Of a DNA stretch of 64,000 bases, positions 43,021 through 52,803 are shown one piece after another. Under the pieces are notes generated by a model that had not been told where the DNA came from, did no database searches, and saw nothing but the letters and a program-made list of their open reading frames with translations. Source of the stretch: Tetramitus jugosus (taxonomy: Eukaryota > Heterolobosea > Eutetramitea > Acrasida > Vahlkampfiidae); NCBI GenBank assembly GCA_937625935.1, contig OW569373.1, forward strand, positions 124,001 to 188,000. The letters are read 5' to 3'. The translations under genes were made by a program, and so were the position numbers. Every line of letters starts with the position of its first letter. Within the stretch, counting starts at the first letter, position 1.

Positions 43021-43627
43021 ATGTCCCAATTTGAAAGTGTTCTCACACCACAACAGCAACAACAATTTGTCACGGGTATCCATCATATTTTTACCAGCTG
43101 GACCGCAGTTCAACTAGCCATTGAAAACTCCTTGTTGGGAAGTCAAAGAGAAACACAAGAAGCTTTCGATGAAATTGAACAAAACATTATCAAGGTTTGT
43201 TTTTGTTGATATTGTTTGTGATCTCTTTTGTTTTTGTTGTTTTTCGGTGAATCGGAGTATTAATCATGGGGTGATGTGCAAATAGTGGGTGGCAGCAGAT
43301 GGTGATGAATTGTATGTGAAGGAAATTGTGAATTATTTGGATGATGTGTTTGATGAAGATTTGGGACTTTTGGTGCAAGATGGAAGCATTTCCGAAGTCA
43401 GTGATCAATTTTTGGCACTGTTCAAGGCTTGCAAGAACAATGATTTCTCTCTTGTGGAACAATATGCTGCCATTTCTGCAGCAAACAGGTCATCTTCTTC
43501 TCGATCTTCTGGTGTACCCAATGCAGTTGCATCTGACGATGAAGAGTTTGAAGATGAGGAAGAAACATCGAATGAACCTGAAGTTGACGAGGATGGATTC
43601 ACTGTTGTGAAAACAAAGAAAAGATAA
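43021..43627 (+). CDS. TSR2: TSR2-like pre-rRNA processing protein
   Basis: Two exons: 43021-43194 and 43286-43627, with a 91-nt GTTTGT...ATAG intron; 171 residues. Exon 1 carries FVTGIHHIFTSWTAVQLAIEN, the WGG-domain start of TSR2. Exon 2 adds YVKEIVNYLDDVFDEDLGLLVQDGSISEVSDQFLALF, which matches the D-x-x-x-x-x-D-G-S segment of the family. A long acidic stretch (SDDEEFEDEEETSNEPEVDEDG) and a basic end follow. TSR2 binds and delivers eS26 to pre-40S ribosomes in the nucleus, and the acidic tail fits a ribosomal-protein chaperone. Length is as expected. Confidence 0.9.
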
Positions 43628-43758
43628 ACTTGTTTGTCAAAGTATTCATCAAGTCCTTCAAAACTTGTTTTGTAATCAGCGAACACCCTCGGATAATTTT
43701 TTTCTCTTGAAGTTTCATCTTCCGGGATTTGATTCTAAAATTAACATTCCACTCAGAG

Positions 43759-45933
43759 ATGTCCGCCACAAGAAGAGTGCTGTCGTGGGTATTGTTCCTC
43801 CTAATCAACACTGCACTGATCATTTACATGTACAAACAAATCACTCGTCGTTTCCTCTCTACAACAACAACAAAACAATCACACTCATTGTTGTTCCATC
43901 AGCACCAAAAACGTTTCCACGCCACCACAAACAACATGTTGTACAAAAATAACTTACAATTCAACCTTTCTCCAGACAGAATCAAGGAACTCACTGATCA
44001 AACCATTGAATACTCTAGAAAGATCCAAGACAAGGTAGCCTCTCTGCCAGAAGATCAAAGAACATTCACCAATGTTGTTCTCCCATTGGCCAACGAAGAA
44101 GGTGAGTACATGGTGAATGAAAACTCTGTCACTTTTCCAAGCTACGTCTATGAGAACAAGGAAGCAAGAGATGCCGGTTCTGAAGCAGAAGCCAAATTGT
44201 CAGATTTTGCAATTGAGAGTGGTATGAGAAGAGATGTGTACGCTGCACTCAAGACTGTTCAAACCAATGAGTTTGATCGATTGAATGCAGAAGAACAGAG
44301 ATTGTTGACATTTATGATTCGTGACTTTGAGAGAAATGGACTCGGTTTGCCAGAGGACAAGCAAAATGAAGTCAAGGAACTGAAGCAAAAATTGAGCAAG
44401 ATTTGCATTGATTTCACAAAGAATTTGGGTGAGGACAAGACTGAAGTCTTGTTCACTGAGGAGGAATTAGAGGGATGTCCAAGTGATTTTCTCAGTGGAT
44501 TGAAGAAGGACGAGTCCAGTGGAAAGCTCGTTGTGACTCTCAAGTATCCCGATATTGTTCCAGTGATGAAGTATGCAAAGAAGCCTGAGACAAGAAGACG
44601 ATTGGACGAGGCACGTTCTTCTCAATGTCAAGCACAGAATGAGCCATTGTTTGAGCAAGCATTGATGTTGAGAAAGCAAATTGCTGATATTTTGGGCTTT
44701 GATACTCATGCTGATTACATTTTGGATATTAGAATGGCAAAGAACAAGGATAATGTGTTGCAATTCTTGAACGAGTTGAAGAGAAGATTGACACCTGGTG
44801 GTCAAAAGGAGTTGGAAAAGTTGAAGGAATTGAAGAAGACCAACGAATATGAAACTGATCCAGACAAGATCAACAGTTGGGACTATGCCTTCTATGACAG
44901 ATTGTTGAACGAGAGAGATTATCAAGTAGATGACAATTTGATCAAGGATTATTTCCCATTTGAGCACACCTTTAACGGACTATTGTCCATTGTTCAAGAA
45001 ACATTTGGATTGAAGTTCGAGGAACAACCTTTGAATGAGAATGAAACTTGGTACAATGACGTTAAGTTGTACAATGTTTTCGACGCTGAAACAAACAACT
45101 TTACTGGTCAATTCTATATTGATCTCTATCCAAGAGAGGGCAAGTACGGTCACTTTGCTGCTTTCCCACTCCAACCTCATTATATTAAACCAGATGGCAC
45201 AGAGCAACATCCAGTAAGTGCCATGGTGTGCAATTTCCCAAAGCCTCGTGCTGATGCTCCTTCTCTATTGAAGCACTCTGACGTGGTTACTTTGTTCCAT
45301 GAGTTTGGGCACTTGTGTCACGGTTTCTGCTCCAAGGCAAAGTATGCCAGATTTTCTGGAACAAGTGTTGAGCGTGACTTTGTTGAAATGCCTTCTCAAT
45401 TCATGGAGAACTACTGCTATGAAGCTGAAGCCCTCAAGCAGATCAGCAAGCACTACAAGACTGGTGAGCCATTGAGTGATGAGTTGATTCACAAGATTAT
45501 TGCTGCAAAGAACGCTGGCGTCTCTCTGTTCAACTTGAGACAATTGTTCTTTGGATACTTTGATATGACTTGTCACACATCGAACGAACCTGTTGATTCC
45601 AAGGTTCTGTATTCCAAGTTGAAGGAAGAAATCTCACTTGTGCCAAATATTCCAGGCACAAATGGAGCAGCCTCCTTTGGTCATTTGATGGGTGGCTATG
45701 ATGCATCCTACTATGGATATTTGTACTCTGAGGTGTTCTCTGCTGATATGTTTGACGCTTTCAAGAGAAGCGGCTCTGTCTTCAACAAGGATGTCGGTCA
45801 GAAATACAAGAAGATCGTCCTGGAAACCGGTGGCATGAAGGACGGCATTGATATTCTGAAGCAGTTCTTGGGCAGAGAGCCAAGTCAAACTGCATTCCTG
45901 AAGTCAATCGGCCTCCAAGAAGAAAGTAAATAA
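43759..45933 (+). CDS. M3-family oligopeptidase with N-terminal membrane anchor
   Basis: ATG at 43759 gives 724 residues; the frame extends ten codons upstream only through TTG. Residues about 8-28 (VLSWVLFLLINTALIIYMYK) form a membrane helix or uncleaved signal, followed by an Arg/His/Thr-rich linker. The rest is a full thimet oligopeptidase/neurolysin-like metallopeptidase. Zinc motif FHEFGHLCHGF (HExxH, about residues 513-523) is followed by FVEMPSQFMENY, supplying the third zinc ligand, and GHLMGGYDASYYGYL near the C-terminus shapes substrate binding. M3 enzymes cut short peptides. A membrane-tethered form is unusual; alternatively the N-terminus could be a mitochondrial presequence. AATAAA overlaps the TAA stop. 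Confidence 0.93.
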   Translation: MSATRRVLSWVLFLLINTALIIYMYKQITRRFLSTTTTKQSHSLLFHQHQKRFHATTNNMLYKNNLQFNLSPDRIKELTDQTIEYSRKIQDKVASLPEDQRTFTNVVLPLANEEGEYMVNENSVTFPSYVYENKEARDAGSEAEAKLSDFAIESGMRRDVYAALKTVQTNEFDRLNAEEQRLLTFMIRDFERNGLGLPEDKQNEVKELKQKLSKICIDFTKNLGEDKTEVLFTEEELEGCPSDFLSGLKKDESSGKLVVTLKYPDIVPVMKYAKKPETRRRLDEARSSQCQAQNEPLFEQALMLRKQIADILGFDTHADYILDIRMAKNKDNVLQFLNELKRRLTPGGQKELEKLKELKKTNEYETDPDKINSWDYAFYDRLLNERDYQVDDNLIKDYFPFEHTFNGLLSIVQETFGLKFEEQPLNENETWYNDVKLYNVFDAETNNFTGQFYIDLYPREGKYGHFAAFPLQPHYIKPDGTEQHPVSAMVCNFPKPRADAPSLLKHSDVVTLFHEFGHLCHGFCSKAKYARFSGTSVERDFVEMPSQFMENYCYEAEALKQISKHYKTGEPLSDELIHKIIAAKNAGVSLFNLRQLFFGYFDMTCHTSNEPVDSKVLYSKLKEEISLVPNIPGTNGAASFGHLMGGYDASYYGYLYSEVFSADMFDAFKRSGSVFNKDVGQKYKKIVLETGGMKDGIDILKQFLGREPSQTAFLKSIGLQEESK

Positions 45934-46219
45934 ACTGAAGCGAATTGAACTAACGAAGACTCTTGAAAGCATTCCATCTTGCATTTGAGACATCCATTCG
46001 GGTATTTCTTCATTCCGAAATCAGAGATTCGCTCCGCAGATGTCACCTGCCACCGAGTCCAAAAAATAATTTCATGTCCAGTTCCACAACGACATCATCC
46101 ACAAGATCGCGACAATTTCGCACACCGAGCAAGAAAAAGCAAAAGCCAAACACACCACACAACAACTCAATAACAATCAAAACTTCTGCGAGAGACGCAG
46201 TGATTTACACCGATCACAC

Positions 46220-47668
46220 ATGGCCCTCCTGCTACACAATAGTACCAAGTCTTCGCACGGCAGTTTTGCCCTCGACGAAAACAACCTCGACTATTTATAT
46301 GGCTTGATTTCTCCGAGCAGCCCGGAGAATTACCTCAAGCATTCCGCTGTCAACAACAGCGACATGAACAGCAACAACAACAACGACGACGACGACGACA
46401 ATAATAATAACCATACGTCGACGACAACAAAATTGAAAATGAAGACACTAGTGGATATACCCATCAGTGAACAAGAGTCACTCGTGGATGATTTCATGAA
46501 CATTTTCACATTTGAATTTGAAACAATTATCGCAGTGCCACAATACCAACAAATGTACCTTGATTATCTCGTACGGCACAACAAGGAAGAAGCTCTACTC
46601 TTCTTGATTCATGTGGACCGATTCAAGCGATTGACCGATGATCAAAGTCGTTTCCGCATGGCCAATCACATGATTCAACTGTTCATTTATGACAATGGGA
46701 GACATCAGGTCAATTTGGATCACAAGTCACGTATCGCACTGCTGCAGTGCAAGATTAAGGTTGTTGATACACCATTGACCTATTTTGATCAAGTGGCTCT
46801 CAAAGTGAAGATTCAACTGTTGGAAGAGTCGTTTGTGGCGTTTACGAGATCAGAAGCGTTTGGTCAATGGGTGAAGCGACAATTGTTGAATCAATATCAC
46901 CAAACGGGTAGGTGTATACCGTTGCCACAGTCATTAAATGATATTTGTTCTGTTCGATGCAAGGAGGACCTCTATATGCAACGATGTGATATTACTCGGC
47001 GTGTCATGATGAGTGAAGATGGAGGAATTATCGAATTCGATTATCGCATGTTAAAATTTTTGTGTGATCGTGAGTCGTCGCATCTGTGGAAGCGATTGGA
47101 ACGTGTCGAATCACAGTACTCGATATTCGAGAGGAAACAAAAGGTAAACATGTTGAAAGTGGAGATTTATGTGCCGACCGATATGGCCACTCTGTTTTGT
47201 CTCATGTTCAATCGTAGAGTCAAGGACAATAACTTGCCTGACAATCGTCATTTTTTGATTAATCGAAAAGTGACTTCGATTGTTTGTAGGAGACGGTATC
47301 GACTAGGCAGAATATTTAAGGATCGATTTGCTTCCGTTTATTATAGTGCTAGATTTGAGAATGATTCAATATATATTCCATACAAGAGTTTTGAGGATAA
47401 GGCATATTTTGAAAGGGCTGAAGGTGCAATTCGAGCCGAGTGTCACGGAGGATACATTCTCCAGAGCATCAATTCGAATATGACTCTGGTGACTCAGGTT
47501 GCTTTTGTAAATTATGGTGGTTGGGTGCCTGATTTACTAACAAAGCGTTTAGCAGTGACACGAGCAAGAAGATTGTGCTTGATACTTCAGACTCTGGCCA
47601 AGCTGAGTCCTGAGAGTCGCTCTGTACATGATTTTAGAAGCACGAGTCTGTTGAAGCTCATGACATGA
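46220..47668 (+). CDS. RGS-like domain plus START-like domain protein
   Basis: ATG at 46220, 482 residues. After an Asn/Asp-rich head, residues about 85-220 read as an RGS fold: MNIFTFEFETIIAVPQYQQMYLDYLVRHNKEEALLFL is the canonical helix 3-5 text, and LLEESFVAFTRSEAFGQWV closes it. The C-terminal part (about 290-475) resembles a START/lipid-binding domain: a beta-rich segment with YYSARFENDSIYIP, then LVTQVAFVNYGGWVPDLLTKRLA, which has the typical terminal-helix lead-in (T-x-V-x-x-V-N-x-G-G-W-V-P). RGS domains accelerate GTP hydrolysis by G-alpha; a lipid-binding partner domain would target it to membrane. Confident for RGS, moderate for START. Confidence 0.85.
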   Translation: MALLLHNSTKSSHGSFALDENNLDYLYGLISPSSPENYLKHSAVNNSDMNSNNNNDDDDDNNNNHTSTTTKLKMKTLVDIPISEQESLVDDFMNIFTFEFETIIAVPQYQQMYLDYLVRHNKEEALLFLIHVDRFKRLTDDQSRFRMANHMIQLFIYDNGRHQVNLDHKSRIALLQCKIKVVDTPLTYFDQVALKVKIQLLEESFVAFTRSEAFGQWVKRQLLNQYHQTGRCIPLPQSLNDICSVRCKEDLYMQRCDITRRVMMSEDGGIIEFDYRMLKFLCDRESSHLWKRLERVESQYSIFERKQKVNMLKVEIYVPTDMATLFCLMFNRRVKDNNLPDNRHFLINRKVTSIVCRRRYRLGRIFKDRFASVYYSARFENDSIYIPYKSFEDKAYFERAEGAIRAECHGGYILQSINSNMTLVTQVAFVNYGGWVPDLLTKRLAVTRARRLCLILQTLAKLSPESRSVHDFRSTSLLKLMT

Positions 47669-48547
47669 TATCGATCGTTTATTTGTGTACATACTAATGG
47701 TTCTTCACTTTTCTAGGCAATGGAGCTTGCTGGTATGAAAGCATTTCCCAGCACGTATCCGATTCAGGAGAACAATCTAAGCATTGTTTTTCATGATTAA
47801 ATCGCATTTCTGTAAACAATCGTTGATTGTTTGTTCTCCATTCACTCTGAAGGACAGTATTGCTTGTCGCGTCGTATGAGATATGACAACAGAACCTTGC
47901 TTCTTCTAATCTCTTTCCAACGTTCTCAACCAACTGACATTGTAAGATGTCAAAGTATGAATCAATTTGAGGGACTGAGGACGAGTTACCCATGAACAAC
48001 TTGTTACCGAATACAAAAAAGAAGCCCAACTGCTTCATGAGTTTCGCGACATCCCAAGTTTTCAAGATATCCAATTGGCTTCTTTCTCGGAGTTTAAGGG
48101 CTTGTCTCTATTCCTCTAGCTCGACTTTTGTACGAGATGTTCAAGAATCTTGGATTCACACGATAGTTGACTTAAGTTTTTTTGGTAAACGTCAAGGACA
48201 GTCCATATGATCGAAGTGTTTAAAGACAATTTTTCGAACGAGTCTGTCTGCCCAGTAGTCGCGGTAATCTTTCATCGAACTTGAATGTTAGCACTCAAAG
48301 AAAGATTCGAAATGTATAAGCAGAAGTTACTAAGTAAACAAGTCGTCATTCAACTATGAAGAGACAAGATGTCATCAAATGTTGTTGTTGGATGTCGGTT
48401 GTTCGTCTGTCCCGAAAAAGACAAGTGGGATTCGACACCGACATCAACAACACCATTTGAGAGGACCAATTTTCACTTGACGCAATCAGCACAAAAAAAG
48501 CTCGGTTGCAAAAAAAAGAAGAACAAGAACAAAACTGTATCAATAAA
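47669..48547. other. gap containing a decayed locus and the NDR kinase leader
   Basis: Minus-strand coding-like segments occupy 47694-48275 and are described separately. From about 48276 to 48547 the sequence is the divergent upstream region of the NDR-type kinase, turning A-rich just before its ATG. No RNA gene is visible. Confidence 0.4.
47694..48275 (-). pseudogene. broken or incompletely spliced coding locus, unknown product
   Basis: Three minus-strand stretches look coding but sit in different frames. The first starts at ATG 48275 (MKDYRDYWADRLVRKIVFK...) and stops after 27 codons. A short second stretch (VNYRVNPRFLNISYKSRARG) follows. The third runs from about 48095 to a stop at 47694 and has about 130 residues including LDILKTWDVAKLMKQLGFFF. 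I found no GT-AG combination that joins them cleanly. The locus is convergent with the RGS gene, with 25 bp between stops. Either this is a decaying gene, or it has introns with weak sites that I cannot place. No family is recognised. Confidence 0.4.
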
Positions 48548-50059
48548 ATGAGTCAATCTTCGATCACAGCCCAACAACAACAACAACAAGTGTATCATAC
48601 GGGAGGTGGTGGTCACATTGAACCCAACAAGGAGCCTTCAGAGCTCACTCAACAAAAAGCTAAAATTGCAAAGAGTATTCTACAAGACAAGTACATGAAC
48701 CAAAATTTGGTTCGATCGTTGGCTCAGACTCGATCAGAAAAGTAATTGACTGATTTTTTTTTGTGGTTGTTCGTTTTTTTATTTTTTTTTTCTCTCTCGC
48801 TCGTCATAAGCTTACAATGTCCATGTGCTTGACACACACACACATACAGTACACTAGAAAGCAGTTATCAAAAGCTTATTAAATCAAGAATGAGTATCAA
48901 TGATTTTCACATACTCAAAGTCATTGGAAAGGGTGCATTTGGTGAAGTAATGCTCGTCAAGAAGCGTGACTCTCAAGAGACGTTGGCCATGAAGCGATTG
49001 AGTAAGACGGACATGTTGAAAAAGAAGCAAACTTTGCACGTGCGTGCAGAGAGAGACATTTTGGCTCAATCAAACAATCCATGGATTGTTGAACTGCTGT
49101 ATTCTTTCCAAGATGAACAAAGTCTCTATTTGGGCATGGAATTCTTACCTGGTGGAGATTTGATGACATGGTTGATCAACAAGGAAATTTTTACAGAGTA
49201 TCAAACAAAGTTTTATGTGGCAGAGATGGTGTTGGCCGTGGAGTCCATCCATCGAATGAACTATGTTCACAGAGATTTGAAACCGGACAATATTTTGTTG
49301 GATCGAACGGGTCATTTGAAATTGACAGACTTTGGTCTGTGTAAGCCGTTTGAGGATGGAATTCAGTTTGATGCGCCCATGTTGAACGACAATGACGATG
49401 AAGGCAACAGCGAGTTGGACAAGGTGTCCAGTTTGTCGCGACGTGAAAAGATGAGGAGTTGGAATCAGAACAGAACGAGACAATTGTTGTACTCTACGGT
49501 GGGAAGCCCCGGTTACATTGCACCCGAGGTTCTATTGAAGAAGGGATATCGATTCGAGTGTGACTGGTGGAGCGTTGGTGTCATCATGTACGAAATGATT
49601 TATGGTTATCCACCATTCTATGCCGATGATCCAATCAAGACTTGTCAAAAAATTGTACGATGGAAGCACTTTTTGGAGTTCCCGGGTGATGTGGATGTGA
49701 GCAAGGAGGCCGTTGATTTGTTGCAGAATTTGTTGTGTGATGCAACGAATCGTCTGGGTACGAGAGAAGGTGGAATTGAAGAGATTAAGAAGCATCCATT
49801 CTTCCATGGTATCGATTGGGGAATGATACGACATCAAACAGCTCCATTTGTGCCTGATTTGAAGGGCGAGTTGGATACGGCGTATTTTGATGAATTTGGT
49901 GAGCCAAGTGCTCATTCTGCAGCTTCCTCATCCGACAAGAGTACTCCATTGGTCAGTGTGAAAAACAATGATCAAATTTTGTTTGATAATTTCACCTATC
50001 GTAGAGATATGGACAAGACAAAGAAGAGAGGTAACTTGCAGAGTCTTTTTGAAGAATAA
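48548..50059 (+). CDS. NDR/LATS-type AGC kinase
   Basis: Two exons: 48548-48741 and 48850-50059, with a 108-nt GTAATT...ACAG intron; 467 residues. The join gives [20 protein letters not shown], the basic helical N-terminus where NDR kinases bind MOB co-activators. Then come [37 protein letters not shown], and a long insert before [16 protein letters not shown], the insert plus T-loop arrangement diagnostic for NDR/LATS. The C-terminal hydrophobic motif [10 protein letters not shown] is present with its phosphorylatable Thr. These kinases act in Hippo/MEN-type pathways controlling growth, cytokinesis and cell shape. The T-loop reads GSPGY where GTPDY is usual, a variant. Confidence 0.93.
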
Positions 50060-50256
50060 GGAATGTATGTGGTCATGTCATACACACAACTCAATGCCTT
50101 GGTCATTCATTTTGTAAATAGAGCTAGCGTGCGTTTGTCTTTTCTCACATGTGTCTTTCGTCTCGTTTTTCAGCTGAAAGCAATTCTCCTCCACAACGAA
50201 AATTATCCTGCGTGAACAAAAACCAAACAACCAAACAAAATTGTATTTTGATCAAA

Positions 50257-50754
50257 ATGGCTAGTATTCATTATAAGAATTTGGATGTGACATACCTGGA
50301 TGCAGTGGATCGACTTGAATCCGCGTCCTATCCGGAAGATGAGAAGGCAACACGAGAAAAGTTGCATTTGCGTCTCACTCATGCACCCGAGCTATTCCTA
50401 GGAGCATTCGATGAAGAAGAAGAGCTCATTGGATACGTTTGTAGCACGAAAACGACTGAACCTACACTGACTCATGAATCAATGAGCAAGCATGAAAAGG
50501 AAGGTCGCACCGTTTGCATTCACTCTGTTGTCGTTGATGAAAAGTGGAGAAAGCAAGGGGTTGGCATGCAAATGATGAAGCAGTATTTGCAACTGCCATT
50601 CATGGCTCATGTGGATCAATTGTTGTTGTTGAGCAAGGATCACTTGATTCATTTTTATGAGAAGGCAGGTTTTGAGCTGTTGGGATTGTCGCCAGTGGAT
50701 CACGGATCAGAAAAGTGGTATGATTTGCGGTTGATTGTGCCACAAAAGAACTAA
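50257..50754 (+). CDS. AANAT-like GNAT acetyltransferase
   Basis: The ATG at 50257 (CAAAATGG) starts a 165-residue GNAT protein; an upstream ATG at 50149 adds 36 residues of leader-like text and is not used. The text VDRLESASYPEDEKATREKLHLRL, ELFLGAFDEEEELIGYVCSTK, HSVVVDEKWRKQGVGMQMMKQYL and LLSKDHLIHFYEKAGFELLG matches the arylalkylamine N-acetyltransferase group. RKQGVGMQ is the acetyl-CoA pyrophosphate loop (R/Q-x-x-G-x-G/A). Members outside animals acetylate arylalkylamines or polyamines, probably for detoxification. The acidic loop HESMSKHEKEGRT is typical of non-vertebrate types. Confidence 0.9.
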   Translation: MASIHYKNLDVTYLDAVDRLESASYPEDEKATREKLHLRLTHAPELFLGAFDEEEELIGYVCSTKTTEPTLTHESMSKHEKEGRTVCIHSVVVDEKWRKQGVGMQMMKQYLQLPFMAHVDQLLLLSKDHLIHFYEKAGFELLGLSPVDHGSEKWYDLRLIVPQKN

Positions 50755-50809
50755 AGAGGTTGAGGAATTATTTATGTCACATGTGACAAACAACTTTATA
50801 TTGCTTTGA

Positions 50810-51730
50810 TTATTCTTGTTGATCATTGACATCACCAGGTTGTTGTTCAGAGATGACTTCTTCTGTTTCTGGATGTTCATTCTTGCTGGAGTCTGACACG
50901 TCTCCGTTTGTGTTGCCATTCACTTCGATCTCGGCCTGAGTAAAGTAGTCATGATTTAGTTCGTAACTAGGAGACGCTTCCTTTAACTTCAAAAACTGTT
51001 TCAATGCAGCATCATATTGTTTCAACTTACAGTACAAACTACCCAGCAAGTCATGAGCAATGTGAAGTGTAGGATCTGAGTTAATAGCCTCCAGGTAGTT
51101 CTCAAGGGCTTCATCGAGTAAATATGTGTCTTCGTGACTTCTCGCCTTTGCCAAGTAAGCTGTAGCATTGTCTGGATTGATCTCTAGTGCCTTATCAGCC
51201 ATTCTAATTGCATCATTATAATCTCTTCTATAGTAACAAACAAGCGCTAAATTGGCTAGCGCATCCGAATCTTCTGGGTACAGTTCCAACACATTTTCAA
51301 ACATCTTGAAAGCGTCATTGTATCTCTTCATTTCGATGTACACTGTTCCTAGATGATCCATAGCTTTCATATTCAAATCATCCAGCTCAATCGATTTCCT
51401 TAGATGATCCACAGATCTTTCATACTCCTTATTCGCTTGGAACAAACATCCTAAATGGAAATGAGCGTGCGAATCATCGAATCTTTTCTTCACCATGGAC
51501 TCAAAGAATTGAATGGCCCTATCCGTATTCTCAATCATCTTGCAGGAATGAACCAAGTACATGTATGCAATTTTGGAGTCTGAATCGAGCTCAATCGTCT
51601 TTTCAAAGCAAGCAATGGACTCTTCATATTGATCAGCGTCCACTAGAGCTTCTCCGAGCTCAAATTGCACTTTAGAATTATGTGGATCACTTTCCACCTT
51701 CTTTCTCTTGATATCTAGTTTGGAGGACAT
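50810..51730 (-). CDS. tetratricopeptide-repeat protein
   Basis: ATG at 51730 gives 306 residues; the frame extends only three codons further via TTG. About seven TPR units fill residues 12-255, each with the 34-residue helix-pair pattern (for example DHLGTVYIEMKRYNDAFKMFENVLELYPEDSD and NLALVCYYRRDYNDAIRMADKALEINPDNA, abbreviated). An acidic, Ser/Asn-rich tail of about 50 residues follows. TPR arrays are scaffolds; the family partner is unidentified. It is divergent from the editing-domain gene, sharing a 109-bp promoter region. Confidence 0.9.
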   Translation of the reverse strand: MSSKLDIKRKKVESDPHNSKVQFELGEALVDADQYEESIACFEKTIELDSDSKIAYMYLVHSCKMIENTDRAIQFFESMVKKRFDDSHAHFHLGCLFQANKEYERSVDHLRKSIELDDLNMKAMDHLGTVYIEMKRYNDAFKMFENVLELYPEDSDALANLALVCYYRRDYNDAIRMADKALEINPDNATAYLAKARSHEDTYLLDEALENYLEAINSDPTLHIAHDLLGSLYCKLKQYDAALKQFLKLKEASPSYELNHDYFTQAEIEVNGNTNGDVSDSSKNEHPETEEVISEQQPGDVNDQQE

Positions 51731-51839
51731 TGAAAACAATCATCAGGTTGGATATCGCTGTAGTCTCGACAGGACGGAGCGGAGATTGACACCCGTTTTG
51801 GCAACTTGCCAACAAGTTCGAGCAATCACACGAAGAAAA

Positions 51840-52626
51840 ATGAGCACAGACAAGACGAGAGAAAAGGCACAATTGTTTGATTATTTGAACAAACAAGGGA
51901 TCAACGATCTGACGACAATCAATCATCCAGAGGCACCAACCTGTGATGAATGGTTACAACATTTGGAGAACAACCCAGAGAAGAATGACATCTCACTCGA
52001 CAATTCTTTTTTGATCAAGAACTTGCTCTTGAGAGATCACAAGAAGAAGAGGTTTGTTTTTCTTTTAGTTTCGATCACAACATAGTTGTTTATGGAGACA
52101 TCTCATGTTGTTTGTTCTTTTCTTTTTTGTGTTTTGCTAAAAGCTTATTGGATGTGTTTTTGTTGTAATCTTAATATTGTAAAGTGTGTTGATTTATATT
52201 GTGGCCAATGAACCGACTACAATTGACTTGAAGGTACTTACCAAGACTCTTGGTTTCACTGGTTCCAATCCCTTGCGTTTCATACCTCAAGAGCTCTTGC
52301 CTGAAACTGTCAATGTCGAGAAGGGATCTCTAACTGCATTTGCTTTTTATTTATTGGGTATGGACGATGCTGAGCTGACGGAGCATGAGCTCAAAGTGAA
52401 ACAGACCATGAAAACCATTCAAATCTTGGTTGATCACACACTGTTTCAACAAGAGGAAAGAGCCAACAAGAGATTCCTGTTCCATCCGTTGAAAAATACC
52501 TCGACAACAGTGATCACCAAGCCAGACTTTGTAAAGTTCATTCAAAGTGCACTCGGGGACAAATTTAGTCAACAAATTTCATTGTTTGACTTTACTTCTC
52601 AAACAAAGCTCCCATTTCCACAGTAA
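51840..52626 (+). CDS. YbaK/ProX-like aminoacyl-tRNA editing-domain protein
   Basis: Two exons: 51840-52051 and 52185-52626, with a 133-nt GTTTGT...AAAG intron; 217 residues. The fold markers of YbaK/ProX proteins are in order: INHPEAPTCDEW, NSFLIKNLLLRDHKKK, then after the splice LIYIVANE, and LRFIPQELLPETVNVEKGSLTAFAF, which holds the catalytic-pocket G-S/T motif. This resembles PrdX-type stand-alone deacylases, which hydrolyse mischarged Ala-tRNA(Pro) or similar. The Lys in LIKNLLL is the usual conserved Lys. The closing 70 residues are a lineage-specific extension. Confidence 0.88.
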
Positions 52627-52803
52627 ATTGTGGCAGTCAGAAAGCCTGTCATTGCGGAGCAACGGAGAATCAGATTGCGCACATTGGTTTTTCACTCAAT
52701 AATTCTCAATGTCTGTCTGAGAACAACAACGAAATCCTACAAGCTAGTTGTCTCTCGTTGCCAAAAAGAAATAAAACATCCACAAAACTCCCATTACACT
52801 GCA

